Origin: CAZCDM01 sp964497475
Lineage (GTDB): Bacteria > Planctomycetota > Phycisphaerae > SM23-33
Direction: 5' to 3'
DNA length: 12,529 nt
NCBI GenBank assembly: GCA_964497475.1
Contig: CAZCDM010000060.1
Span: 1 to 12,529, forward strand
Below, piece by piece: positions 5,956 through 12,439 of the stretch. Positions within the stretch are counted from its first letter, which is position 1; each line of letters starts with the position of its first letter. The position numbers were made by a program, and so were the translations under genes. Below the pieces are notes generated by a model. It saw nothing but the letters and a program-made list of their open reading frames with translations. It searched no databases and was not told the DNA's origin.

Positions 5956-7113
5956 ATGCATCGTCCGCTTCGCATCTGTCAGTTCCTGACCGACCTCGCC
6001 CCGGCTGGGGTGGAGCGATGTGTCTACGAGCTGGCCACCCGGCTGGACCGCAACCGCTTCGATGTCCACGTCGCCGGCCTGCGCGACGGAACCATGGCTG
6101 ACGATCTACGCCGGGCGGGTGTCGATACGACGGTCCTCGATGTCCGTCACAAGCTCGATGTTGATCGGTTTCGTTCCGCGGTCGATTTTCTCCGTGCCGG
6201 GCGGTTCGACATTCTCCACACCCATCTGTTCCATGCCGATGTGCTGGGCCTGCTGGCCAGCCTCTCGGCCGGTCGCTTGCCGGTCGTCCACACGGTCCAT
6301 CTTGCCGAGCGACGGTTCCGCCCGTGGCGATTCTGCTGGTACCGCCTCAGCCGGAGGCATCACCAGGGCTTCATCGCCGTGACCGACGAGGCCCGACGCG
6401 TCCACCACCTGCGCACCGGGGTGGCCATGGATCGCATCGAGGTCATCCACAACGGCGTCGATGTCCATCGCATCGCCCCTGATCCTGTCGCCCGCAGGCA
6501 ACTTCGCCAGCAATGGGGCGTGGACGAAACGCACTGCGTGATGGGCTTTGTCGCCCCGCTGGACAAGCAGGAAGGCCTCGACGTGCTCCTGGAGACCATG
6601 CGGTGGCTCAACGAACGCAAACCCACGCCCCGGCTGGTCATTGCCGGCGTCGGGCCCATGCGCGAGGAGCTGCTGCAATTTATCCATCGCGACCCGGCCG
6701 GGCGGCTGGTACGATACGTCGGCCCGGCCAGGGAAGTTCCGACCCTGCTGGCGGCGATGGATATGCTGGTCCTGCCCACTCGGCAGGAAGGCTTTGGCCT
6801 GATCGCCGCCGAGGCGATGGCCGCCTCGCTGCCCGTTGTAGCCAGCAAGGTCACCGGCCCGGCCGAGCTCGTCGAACACGACCGCACCGGCCTGCTGATC
6901 CGCCCCGAGTCGCCGTGGGCACTGGCCCGGGCGATCCGCCGTCTCGTCGACGACCCGGCCCGCCGCGTCGCCCTCGGCCAGGCCGGGCGAAAACGCATCG
7001 CAACGCACTTCATCATGCAGCAATACATCCGCCAGCACGAAACCTACTATCAGGCCCTCGCCGACCGCCTGGGCCTGCACCGAACGAACCCCACTTACAG
7101 GAGCATCCCATGA
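5956..7113 (+). CDS. GT4-family glycosyltransferase
   Basis: A 385-residue GT-B enzyme of family 4, which transfers a sugar from a nucleotide donor to an acceptor, here probably a lipid-linked or envelope glycan. The N-domain begins with ICQFLTDLAPAGVER (residues 7-21), the glycine-containing acceptor loop typical of the family. HTHLFHAD (88-95) and IEVIHNGVD (161-169) follow. The C-domain has EGFGLIAAE (E278 and E286), the EX7E pair that contacts the donor. The usual G-R-L-x-x-x-K-G segment reads APLDKQEG (200-207), so the donor-phosphate Arg and Lys appear to be Pro201 and Glu206. Lys204 may compensate. The start at 5956 is chosen because upstream codons lie within lptG and the protein opens with a normal Rossmann strand. 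The stop overlaps the galM start (ATGA). The lpt genes upstream suggest a role in LPS or a related glycolipid; donor and acceptor are unknown. Confidence 0.88.
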   Translation: MHRPLRICQFLTDLAPAGVERCVYELATRLDRNRFDVHVAGLRDGTMADDLRRAGVDTTVLDVRHKLDVDRFRSAVDFLRAGRFDILHTHLFHADVLGLLASLSAGRLPVVHTVHLAERRFRPWRFCWYRLSRRHHQGFIAVTDEARRVHHLRTGVAMDRIEVIHNGVDVHRIAPDPVARRQLRQQWGVDETHCVMGFVAPLDKQEGLDVLLETMRWLNERKPTPRLVIAGVGPMREELLQFIHRDPAGRLVRYVGPAREVPTLLAAMDMLVLPTRQEGFGLIAAEAMAASLPVVASKVTGPAELVEHDRTGLLIRPESPWALARAIRRLVDDPARRVALGQAGRKRIATHFIMQQYIRQHETYYQALADRLGLHRTNPTYRSIP

Positions 7114-8156
7114 ACATTCACACCCGCTCGTTTGGAACCGTCGATTGCCGCGAGGCCACCCTCTTCGAGATGGTCAACTCCCACGGCATTGTCGCAGCCG
7201 TTACCGATTACGGCGCGACACTCGTCAGCCTTGTCACGCCCGATCGGCAGGGGAACCTGGCCGATATCACCACCGGCTTCGAGAGCGTCGAAGGCTACAC
7301 CACCGACCATCCCTACTTCGGCAGCACGGTCGGCCGATCGGCCAATCGCATCACCGCCGGCCAGGCCCCGCTGGACGGGCAGGTGCTCCAACTGGCCAAA
7401 AACGATAACGGCCAGCACCATCTCCACGGCGGCGAGGTGGGGTTTAACCGCAAGTTCTTCCAGGCCGAGCCCAGCCAAGCCGACGACGCCCTCCGCGTGA
7501 CTTTCCGTTACACCAGCCCCGACGGCGAGGAGAACTATCCCGGCACGCTGGTGCTGACGGTGGTCTACGAACTCAATAACGACAACGAGCTGACCATCGA
7601 CTACACCGCCACCACCGACAAGCCCACGCTGTGTAACCTCACCAACCACGCCTACTGGAACCTCGCCGGCCAGGACGCCACCGACGTGATGACCCACGAG
7701 GTCAAAATCGAGGCCGACCGCTACACGCCCAGCGACGAAACCCTCATGCCCTCCGGCGAGCTGGCCCCCGTGGCTGGCACGGCCGTGGACTTCACCGACT
7801 TCCACGCCATTGGCGAACGGATCGACCAGGTGCCCGGCGGCTATGATCTGAACTTCGTCCTGCGCGACGGCCAGACCGAAACGCCCACCCTCGCGGCCAC
7901 GCTGCGCGAGCCGGTCGGCGGCCGCGTCATGACGGTCCTGACCACCGAGCCGGGCATTCAGCTCTACACGGGCAACTTCCTGGACGGCACGATCACGGGC
8001 AAAAACGGGGCGGTCTACGGCAAGCATGCCGCCCTCTGCCTCGAAACGCAGCACTTCCCCGATGCACCCAACCACGAGAACTTCCCCTCGACGGTGCTGC
8101 GACCCGGCGAGACCTATCGCCACACCACGATTCACCGATTTTCGGTGATGGACTGA
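7110..8156 (+). CDS. galM: Aldose 1-epimerase (mutarotase)
   Basis: A 348-residue cytosolic-type mutarotase that interconverts alpha and beta anomers of galactose, glucose and related aldoses. Landmarks of the family are present in order: GRSANRI (R80), HHLHGG (H106), NLTNHAYWNL (H180, the likely acid), YDLNFVL (D246) and CLETQHFPDAPN (E312, the likely base). Length is normal and there is no signal peptide. The start is well supported: AGGAG lies six bases upstream and the ATG overlaps the glycosyltransferase stop, so the two are translationally coupled. Its place in an envelope operon rather than beside Leloir-pathway genes suggests that it supplies sugar for glycan synthesis, but this is inference. 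The last 25 bp overlap the 3' end of the convergent hydrolase gene. Confidence 0.93.
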   Translation: MNIHTRSFGTVDCREATLFEMVNSHGIVAAVTDYGATLVSLVTPDRQGNLADITTGFESVEGYTTDHPYFGSTVGRSANRITAGQAPLDGQVLQLAKNDNGQHHLHGGEVGFNRKFFQAEPSQADDALRVTFRYTSPDGEENYPGTLVLTVVYELNNDNELTIDYTATTDKPTLCNLTNHAYWNLAGQDATDVMTHEVKIEADRYTPSDETLMPSGELAPVAGTAVDFTDFHAIGERIDQVPGGYDLNFVLRDGQTETPTLAATLREPVGGRVMTVLTTEPGIQLYTGNFLDGTITGKNGAVYGKHAALCLETQHFPDAPNHENFPSTVLRPGETYRHTTIHRFSVMD

Positions 8157-9289
8157 TCGGCCGGTGCAGTGGCCGGGGCCGATGAGGGCTGGCTTTGTGG
8201 GCGCAGAGGCCCGGGCGACTGGAAAAACCGCCGGATGACCTTCATCGCCGGCTTGCCGGTCGGTACGTAACTCGTGTCGCTGTCCGGCGCGACGTCGGCG
8301 TCGAGGCGGTCCCGCCATTCCCACACGAAAAAGCCCGTCGCCGCCGGCTCGCGCCCGAACGTCGCGAAGAACGTCTCGAAGCACATCGCCTGAAGCTCCG
8401 GGTCGGGCTTGTCGGGCTGGGCGTAGTAGTTCCACGGGAACTCGGCGGCCGAGATCTGGTTCGGCCAGCCAACCTCGGTAAAGAGGATCGGGCGATTGAC
8501 CTTCTTCTGCCAGGCGAGGATTTTGTTCCGAATCTCCGCCCAGCGGTCCAGCAGCTCCTGGCGGGTGGGGCGGTCGCCCTCGGCCAGGGTGTAGTAGGTC
8601 GTCATACCGACGATGTCCAGCGCGTCCCACCACTGCGGGACCTGGTAGTGATCCCAGTTGGCCGAGTAAAACAGCCGCCCGGTATAGACCGCGCGGACTG
8701 CGGCGATGGTTTCGCGCCAGGGCTTGTCCTGGGTTTCGGTTTTGATGAGTTCCGAGCCGACGCTGAAAAGCTCGACCTCGCTCTTCTCGGCCAGGCGGGC
8801 ATAGCGCAGCAGCAGGGTGCGATACTGCTTCCACCAGTCGGGCCAGTTGGGCGGTTCGATTTGCCCCCGCCATTCGCTGCCGCGGCGGTCGCTCAGCAGG
8901 ATGACCGGCATGAGGGCGACCCGCAGGCCTCGCTTGTGGGCGTGGGCGATCAGTTCCGCCAGGCGTTCGTCGCTGGGGGTTTTGGCCGGGTCCACGGAGA
9001 TGATTTGTGAGCGGGCGTGCTCCTGGAAGCCGTGAACGATGAGGCAGATGGTATTCGCGCCGGTCTTGGCGATCTCGTCGATGAGCGTTTCGTAGGGGTG
9101 GCGCGCATCGCCGGTGTGGATCTGTAAGCTGATGCCGCGGAACTCTCTCGCTTCGCTGGGCCTGGCCGGCGGGTCCGGCACGGGCGTGGACGCACTGCTG
9201 TCGCCGCCCGGGCAGAGGCGTTCGACCAGGACGACCAACGCGATGGTGGCCGCCAGCGTCGCGAGCAGGGCAATGTTTTTTCGCATCAT
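8132..9289 (-). CDS. GH113-like glycoside hydrolase, membrane-anchored
   Basis: A 385-residue TIM-barrel protein resembling glycoside hydrolase family 113 of clan GH-A, whose characterised members act on beta-mannans. The expected catalytic pair is present: Glu180 in FSVGSELIKTE (acid/base) and Glu272 in PILFTEVGWPN (nucleophile). Barrel strands can be followed at RGISLQIHT (51-59), NTICLIVHGFQ (79-89), RVALMPVILLSD (123-134), IVGMTTYYT (226-234) and GFFVWEW (319-325). Residues 5-22 form one hydrophobic helix after MMRKN. No lipobox precedes Cys26, so this is a signal anchor or an uncleaved signal peptide. A Pro/Ser-rich linker (about 31-48) follows it, and the last 28 residues are a low-complexity Pro/Ser/Ala tail. 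The SD is weak (GGTGA). An adjacent ATG at 9286 is an equally possible start. Substrate is unproven. Confidence 0.82.
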   Translation of the reverse strand: MMRKNIALLATLAATIALVVLVERLCPGGDSSASTPVPDPPARPSEAREFRGISLQIHTGDARHPYETLIDEIAKTGANTICLIVHGFQEHARSQIISVDPAKTPSDERLAELIAHAHKRGLRVALMPVILLSDRRGSEWRGQIEPPNWPDWWKQYRTLLLRYARLAEKSEVELFSVGSELIKTETQDKPWRETIAAVRAVYTGRLFYSANWDHYQVPQWWDALDIVGMTTYYTLAEGDRPTRQELLDRWAEIRNKILAWQKKVNRPILFTEVGWPNQISAAEFPWNYYAQPDKPDPELQAMCFETFFATFGREPAATGFFVWEWRDRLDADVAPDSDTSYVPTGKPAMKVIRRFFQSPGPLRPQSQPSSAPATAPADQSITENR

Positions 9290-9307
9290 CGGTTCACCGG
9301 TGCGGGG

Positions 9308-9335
9308 TTGCGTCGGACGTGTGTGAGAATATAAT
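9308..9335 (+). promoter_or_regulatory. Promoter of the proline-rich small protein
   Basis: A consensus TATAAT (9330-9335) lies 16 bp after TTGCGT (9308-9313). The predicted start is near 9342, giving a leader of about 44 nt. Its -10 overlaps the -10 of the divergent hydrolase promoter, so the two may compete for polymerase. Confidence 0.62.
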
Positions 9336-9356
9336 ACCTGTACTGGCGTCTGGGAA
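9328..9356 (-). promoter_or_regulatory. Promoter of the GH113-like hydrolase gene
   Basis: On the minus strand TTCCCA (9356-9351, 4 of 6) and TATATT (9333-9328, 5 of 6) are separated by 17 bp. The predicted start is near 9321, about 32 nt before the ATG at 9289. The -10 overlaps the divergent -10 by four bases. Confidence 0.45.
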
Positions 9357-9360
9357 GAGA

Positions 9361-9381
9361 TTGGTTTTTAACCAAGGAGGT
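9361..9381 (+). promoter_or_regulatory. Hairpin abutting a perfect Shine-Dalgarno
   Basis: TTGGTT (9361-9366) and AACCAA (9370-9375) form a 6-bp stem with a TTT loop. Its last two bases are the first two of the SD AAGGAGGT (9374-9381), which lies four bases from the ATG at 9386. The hairpin could modulate ribosome access or protect the 5' end. The stem is A/T-rich and only moderately stable. Confidence 0.4.
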
Positions 9382-9385
9382 CCGC

Positions 9386-9865
9386 ATGGCTGATGACGAC
9401 CGCATTTCCCCCGCAGGCTTGGATGATTCCTCCGGCCCGGTTCCCGTGCCCCCTCCGGGCAAAGTCGCTCCGCCCCCTCCGCCCGGGCAGGACGAATCCA
9501 CCGGCGAGCCGGTTCCCGTCCCCCCGCCGAAGAAAAAGGTCGAGGATGACGACGAGCGGATCGCCCTGGTTGACGATCTGGAGATATCCAGCGACGCGCC
9601 GAGCGCGCACCGCGTGATGGGCTCGGGCGACGGCATGCAGCGCATGAGCGAGTTCAAGCGTGCGATGAACCTCGACGGGCAGGGGGCGACCCGCTGCCGC
9701 ATCTTCACCAGCAAGCTGGCCCCCGATCCGATTCTCCACCTGGAGAACATGATCAACGAATGGCTGGACGAGGCGGACATCGAGGTCAAGAACTGCACGC
9801 AGACCATCGGCACGGTTCACGGCAAGCGGTCGGAAGAGAACCTCATCATGGTCATCTGGTATTGA
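9386..9865 (+). CDS. Proline-rich conserved-looking small protein (159 aa)
   Basis: I do not recognise a named family. The protein has two parts. Residues 1-52 are disordered, acidic and proline-rich, with PVPVPPP twice (18-24 and 42-48) and a run of five prolines between. Residues about 100-159 look like a compact alpha/beta domain: a strand at CRIFTSKL (104-111), a helix at ILHLENMINEWLDEA (116-130), a strand at IEVKNCTQTIGTV (132-144) and a final strand at NLIMVIWY (152-159). There is no signal peptide or membrane segment, so it is cytoplasmic. I have an impression that similar C-terminal domains occur in planctomycetal hypothetical proteins, but cannot verify it here. The start is secure from its perfect SD and promoter. 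It diverges from the hydrolase and converges on the kinase, with only 5 bp between stop codons. Confidence 0.82.
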   Translation: MADDDRISPAGLDDSSGPVPVPPPGKVAPPPPPGQDESTGEPVPVPPPKKKVEDDDERIALVDDLEISSDAPSAHRVMGSGDGMQRMSEFKRAMNLDGQGATRCRIFTSKLAPDPILHLENMINEWLDEADIEVKNCTQTIGTVHGKRSEENLIMVIWY

Positions 9866-9879
9866 GGCCGCTATGCCTC
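9864..9879. other. Hairpin across two convergent stop codons
   Basis: GAGGC (9864-9868) and GCCTC (9875-9879) flank a 6-nt loop and span the ends of both convergent genes. The hairpin could slow polymerase on either strand. There is no T-tract on either side, so it is not a classical terminator. Confidence 0.25.
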
Positions 9880-11523
9880 GGCCGGGCCGGCCGGTTCGTC
9901 TGGCTCGTCGCGTTGCAGCGGCAGGGTGAGGGTGAAGATCGCGCCCTGGCCGGGGTCGCTTTTGACGTCCAGCTTTCCGCCGAGCAGCCCGGCCAGCTCG
10001 TGAGAAATCGCCAGGCCCAGCCCCGCCCCGGCCGCTTCGCGCGTCAACGTCGCGTCGACCTGGTAGAACTTCTCGAAGATGTGGGCCTGGTCGGCCTTGC
10101 TGAGGCCCGGGCCCGTATCGGCCACGGCGATGGCGACCTTGGGCGCCTGGTCCGAGCCGGTCGCATAGGCCGAGAGGGTCACCTTGCTCGAGGGGGGTGT
10201 GAACTTCACGGCATTGTTCAGCAGGTTGTAGAGGATCTGCTGGAGCTTGCCGCCGTCGGTTTCGATCATCGGCAGGGCCGGGTCGAGTTCGTCGATCAGC
10301 TCGATATTTTTCTTATCGGCGATGGGCTGCATCATCGTCAGGAGGGTCTGGCAGGTGTCCAGCACGCTGACGGTATCGATGCGGATGGTGGCCTTGCCGG
10401 CTTCGATCTTGGCCAGATCGAGCATGTCGTTAATCATCGCCAGGAGGTTCTTGGCCGCGGTGGAAATGTTCGTTCCGTAACGGGCGATGCGGGCGTCCTC
10501 GTCGTCGACGAGCAGGTCGGCAAAGCCGATGATGCTGTTCAGCGGCGTGCGCAGCTCGTGGGAGATATTGGCCAGGAACTCGTTCTTGACCTGGTTGGCC
10601 TCGAAGAGAGCGAGGTTCCGCTCGCCCATCTCGATGAGGTTCAGCTCGACGGCGCGGTGGGCCGATCGCAGTTTTTCGTGTTGGATCTGGGTGGCTTGGA
10701 GCATGTCGTTGAAGCTCTCGCCCAGCCGCTGGAGTTCATCGCCCGTGGCGACGTCGCTACGGACGGTCATGTCCCCCTCGGCCACGCGGTCGGCCAGTTC
10801 CCGCAGCTTGCGGACCGGCCGAAGGACCGTTCGGTGGGAGATGATCGAGAAGACGATCATGGCGACGGTTCCGGCGACCACGCCGCCGGTGAGGATGGCT
10901 CCGCGGGCCAGCCAGAGCTGCTGGACCGAGGCGACACTGGCCGGCAGGGTCAGGTCGATCAGCGCGACGAGTTGGCCCGGGGTGTATCGCAGGGCCTGGT
11001 TGGGGTTGTCTTTGTGACACTCGTAGCAGGCCGGCCCGATCCGCACCGCGCGGAAGCAGCGGTAGACGGTCTGGTCGCGCGGGGTGGTGGTTTTCCGCCA
11101 GGCGATGTCGCTGGCCGGATGTTCGAGGAAGAATTGATACGCCTTGGCGGCCGGGCGGTCGAGGCTGGTCTCGGGGGTCTTGGGATCGACGACCCGCACG
11201 AAGGGCCCCTGGCGGATATCGCCATCGGCGGCCGGGCTCAGCGTGGCCGGGTCAGACTCCTCTTCCGGCGGGCGAAAGTTGAAGTACTCCACGAGCTTGC
11301 TGCCGGAGCGGGCGGCTTGGATGTTCTTGGGGTGCAGGCGGTCCCATTCGATGAGTCGCAGCCGCGTCAGCTCGCGGGCGGGAGCTTCCAGGCCCTGCTC
11401 GGCGAGGACTTCCATGAAGTACCACGGGACAATGAGGGCCGCGGCGATGACCAGCAGCAGCGCCAGGCCGAACAGCAGCCGGAACTTCACGCTCAGGGAG
11501 AATCGAATATGCCGCGATGCCAT
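9871..11523 (-). CDS. Sensor histidine kinase with haem-c-type periplasmic domain
   Basis: A 550-residue membrane histidine kinase. Transmembrane helices at about 14-36 and 206-228 enclose a periplasmic sensor (37-205). This resembles the DUF3365 (Tll0287-like) domain and contains one CxxCH haem-attachment motif (CYECH, C166, C169, H170). A HAMP linker (about 229-281) and a coiled segment (282-312) lead to HisKA with SHELRTP (His322, the phosphorylation site). The catalytic ATPase domain (about 421-536) has NLLNNAVKF (N437), DTGPGL (D469), IFEKFYQVD and GAGLGLAIS. All catalytic boxes are intact. A role sensing redox state or a small ligand through c-type haem is likely from the motif. No response regulator is in the window, so it acts on a distant partner. 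No SD precedes the ATG, and a promoter -10 lies six bases upstream, which points to a leaderless mRNA. Confidence 0.93.
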   Translation of the reverse strand: MASRHIRFSLSVKFRLLFGLALLLVIAAALIVPWYFMEVLAEQGLEAPARELTRLRLIEWDRLHPKNIQAARSGSKLVEYFNFRPPEEESDPATLSPAADGDIRQGPFVRVVDPKTPETSLDRPAAKAYQFFLEHPASDIAWRKTTTPRDQTVYRCFRAVRIGPACYECHKDNPNQALRYTPGQLVALIDLTLPASVASVQQLWLARGAILTGGVVAGTVAMIVFSIISHRTVLRPVRKLRELADRVAEGDMTVRSDVATGDELQRLGESFNDMLQATQIQHEKLRSAHRAVELNLIEMGERNLALFEANQVKNEFLANISHELRTPLNSIIGFADLLVDDEDARIARYGTNISTAAKNLLAMINDMLDLAKIEAGKATIRIDTVSVLDTCQTLLTMMQPIADKKNIELIDELDPALPMIETDGGKLQQILYNLLNNAVKFTPPSSKVTLSAYATGSDQAPKVAIAVADTGPGLSKADQAHIFEKFYQVDATLTREAAGAGLGLAISHELAGLLGGKLDVKSDPGQGAIFTLTLPLQRDEPDEPAGPAEA

Positions 11524-11529
11524 GCCGCT

Positions 11530-11558
11530 ATTCTAGCGAACCGCCCGCCGATTGCCAC
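11530..11558 (-). promoter_or_regulatory. Promoter for an apparently leaderless kinase mRNA
   Basis: On the minus strand GTGGCA (11558-11553, 4 of 6), a 17-bp spacer and TAGAAT (11535-11530, 5 of 6) are followed by only six bases before the ATG at 11523. Transcription would start at or next to the A of the start codon. It lies between the MerR stop and the kinase, so the two genes need not share a transcript. Confidence 0.55.
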
Positions 11559-11564
11559 CCGGCG

Positions 11565-11816
11565 CTAGCGGCTCAGGAACGTCTCGCGGATGTCCCGCAG
11601 GGTATAGCCGCTCTGGTTAAGGCTGTGGATGAGGTGAATGCGGCGGATCAGGGCGCGGTCAAAGTATCGGCCGCGCCGGCCTGGCTTGCGGCGGGGTTTG
11701 ACCAGCCCGAGCAGGATGTAGTACTCCAGCGTCTGTTTGCCCACGCCGGCCGCCCGGGCCGCCTCGGCGAGGCGAACCAGCTGAGACTTTTTCGGAAGGT
11801 CGCGTGTGGTATTCAT
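11565..11816 (-). CDS. MerR-type DNA-binding protein, DNA-binding domain only
   Basis: An 83-residue protein consisting of little more than a MerR winged helix-turn-helix. The recognition region runs from about residue 13 (LVRLAEAARAAGVGKQTL) to the family hallmark LEYYILLGLVKPRR (30-43). A wing (GRRGRYFDRALIRRI, 46-60) follows, and then the helix with SLNQSGYTLRDIRETFL. The C-terminal coiled coil and effector domain of classical MerR regulators are absent, so it cannot sense a metal or ligand in the usual way. It may act with a partner or as a plain repressor. No SD is visible before the ATG. It diverges from the membrane protein gene with about 80 bp between starts, a natural place for an operator, and lies 41 bp upstream of the kinase on the same strand. 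Confidence 0.75.
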   Translation of the reverse strand: MNTTRDLPKKSQLVRLAEAARAAGVGKQTLEYYILLGLVKPRRKPGRRGRYFDRALIRRIHLIHSLNQSGYTLRDIRETFLSR

Positions 11817-11861
11817 GTGTTAGTGTTTATCGACCGGCTGCGGCTGCGGAGGTGAAAAAAC

Positions 11862-11889
11862 TTCAAACCGCGGGCGGCGGCGGTACAAT
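11862..11889 (+). promoter_or_regulatory. Promoter for an apparently leaderless membrane-protein mRNA
   Basis: TTCAAA (11862-11867, 4 of 6), a 16-bp spacer and TACAAT (11884-11889, 5 of 6) are followed by seven bases and the ATG at 11897. The start of transcription would fall at the start codon. The in-frame ATG at 11888 overlaps the -10 and so would not be in such a transcript. Confidence 0.55.
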
Positions 11890-11896
11890 GGAAACC

Positions 11897-12439
11897 ATGA
11901 AATCACTCTTTCTGGAAGATCCTACGACGCTGTATGTGATTCTCGGGGTGGCGATGCTCGGGTTGCTGCTGGGGTGGCATTACCGGAGGCAGAAAATCCT
12001 TTTGAAGCTCGCAGCCTTGCCGATCCTCCTGGCGGGCGGGTTGTTCATTCTCGATGCCGCCGTCATGACCGACCGCGAAGAACTCCACCGCGATATCCGC
12101 AATCTCGCCGAGCGGGTTGAAGCGCGGCAGATCGACGGGGCGCTGGAGTATCTCGACCCGAACTATCGCGGGTTCCGCGGCGACCGGGAGGGCCTTGCCA
12201 ACGCCATTCGCGTCGACTCCCGCATGGACGATCTCGAAGAAATCCGCATCGGGAATTTCTCGGTCGACGTCCATGGCCGCCAGGCGACGATGCGCGTCCA
12301 GAGCGTGCTGAAGGTGTCCGGCTCGTACGCGGGCACCTACGCGTTGAACTGGACGCTCTACTGGATCAAGCGCCCCGAGGGCTGGCGGATCGAGGAAATC
12401 AAAGAGCCGCAACAGGCCGTGCCTGGTTTGGGGATTTGA
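11897..12439 (+). CDS. Membrane protein with NTF2-like C-terminal domain
   Basis: A 180-residue protein of unknown function. Two hydrophobic helices (about 10-27 and 35-56) form an N-terminal membrane hairpin. A soluble part of about 120 residues follows. It begins with a helical stretch (DREELHRDIRNLAERVEARQIDGALEYLDPNYRG, 59-92). Four beta-like stretches follow: LEEIRIGNFSVDVHG, QATMRVQSVLKVSG, YALNWTLYWIKRPEG and WRIEEIKEP. That order of helices and curved sheet, with the closing GWRIEEI motif, resembles the NTF2/SnoaL-like fold, which often binds small molecules or peptides. The fold is inference from pattern. The start at 11897 is chosen because the promoter leaves an ATG-first transcript; ATGs at 11804 and 11888 lie upstream of or within that promoter. 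It diverges from the MerR gene, which may control it. Confidence 0.72.
   Translation: MKSLFLEDPTTLYVILGVAMLGLLLGWHYRRQKILLKLAALPILLAGGLFILDAAVMTDREELHRDIRNLAERVEARQIDGALEYLDPNYRGFRGDREGLANAIRVDSRMDDLEEIRIGNFSVDVHGRQATMRVQSVLKVSGSYAGTYALNWTLYWIKRPEGWRIEEIKEPQQAVPGLGI

Noticed and set aside
7095..8873. A 592-codon minus-strand frame covering galM and part of the hydrolase gene
   Set aside because: It opposes a well-supported galM and uses a frame different from the recognised GH113-like protein.
9760..11568. A 602-codon plus-strand frame antisense to the kinase
   Set aside because: The minus strand encodes a complete histidine kinase with all catalytic boxes; the antisense frame has no recognisable domain.
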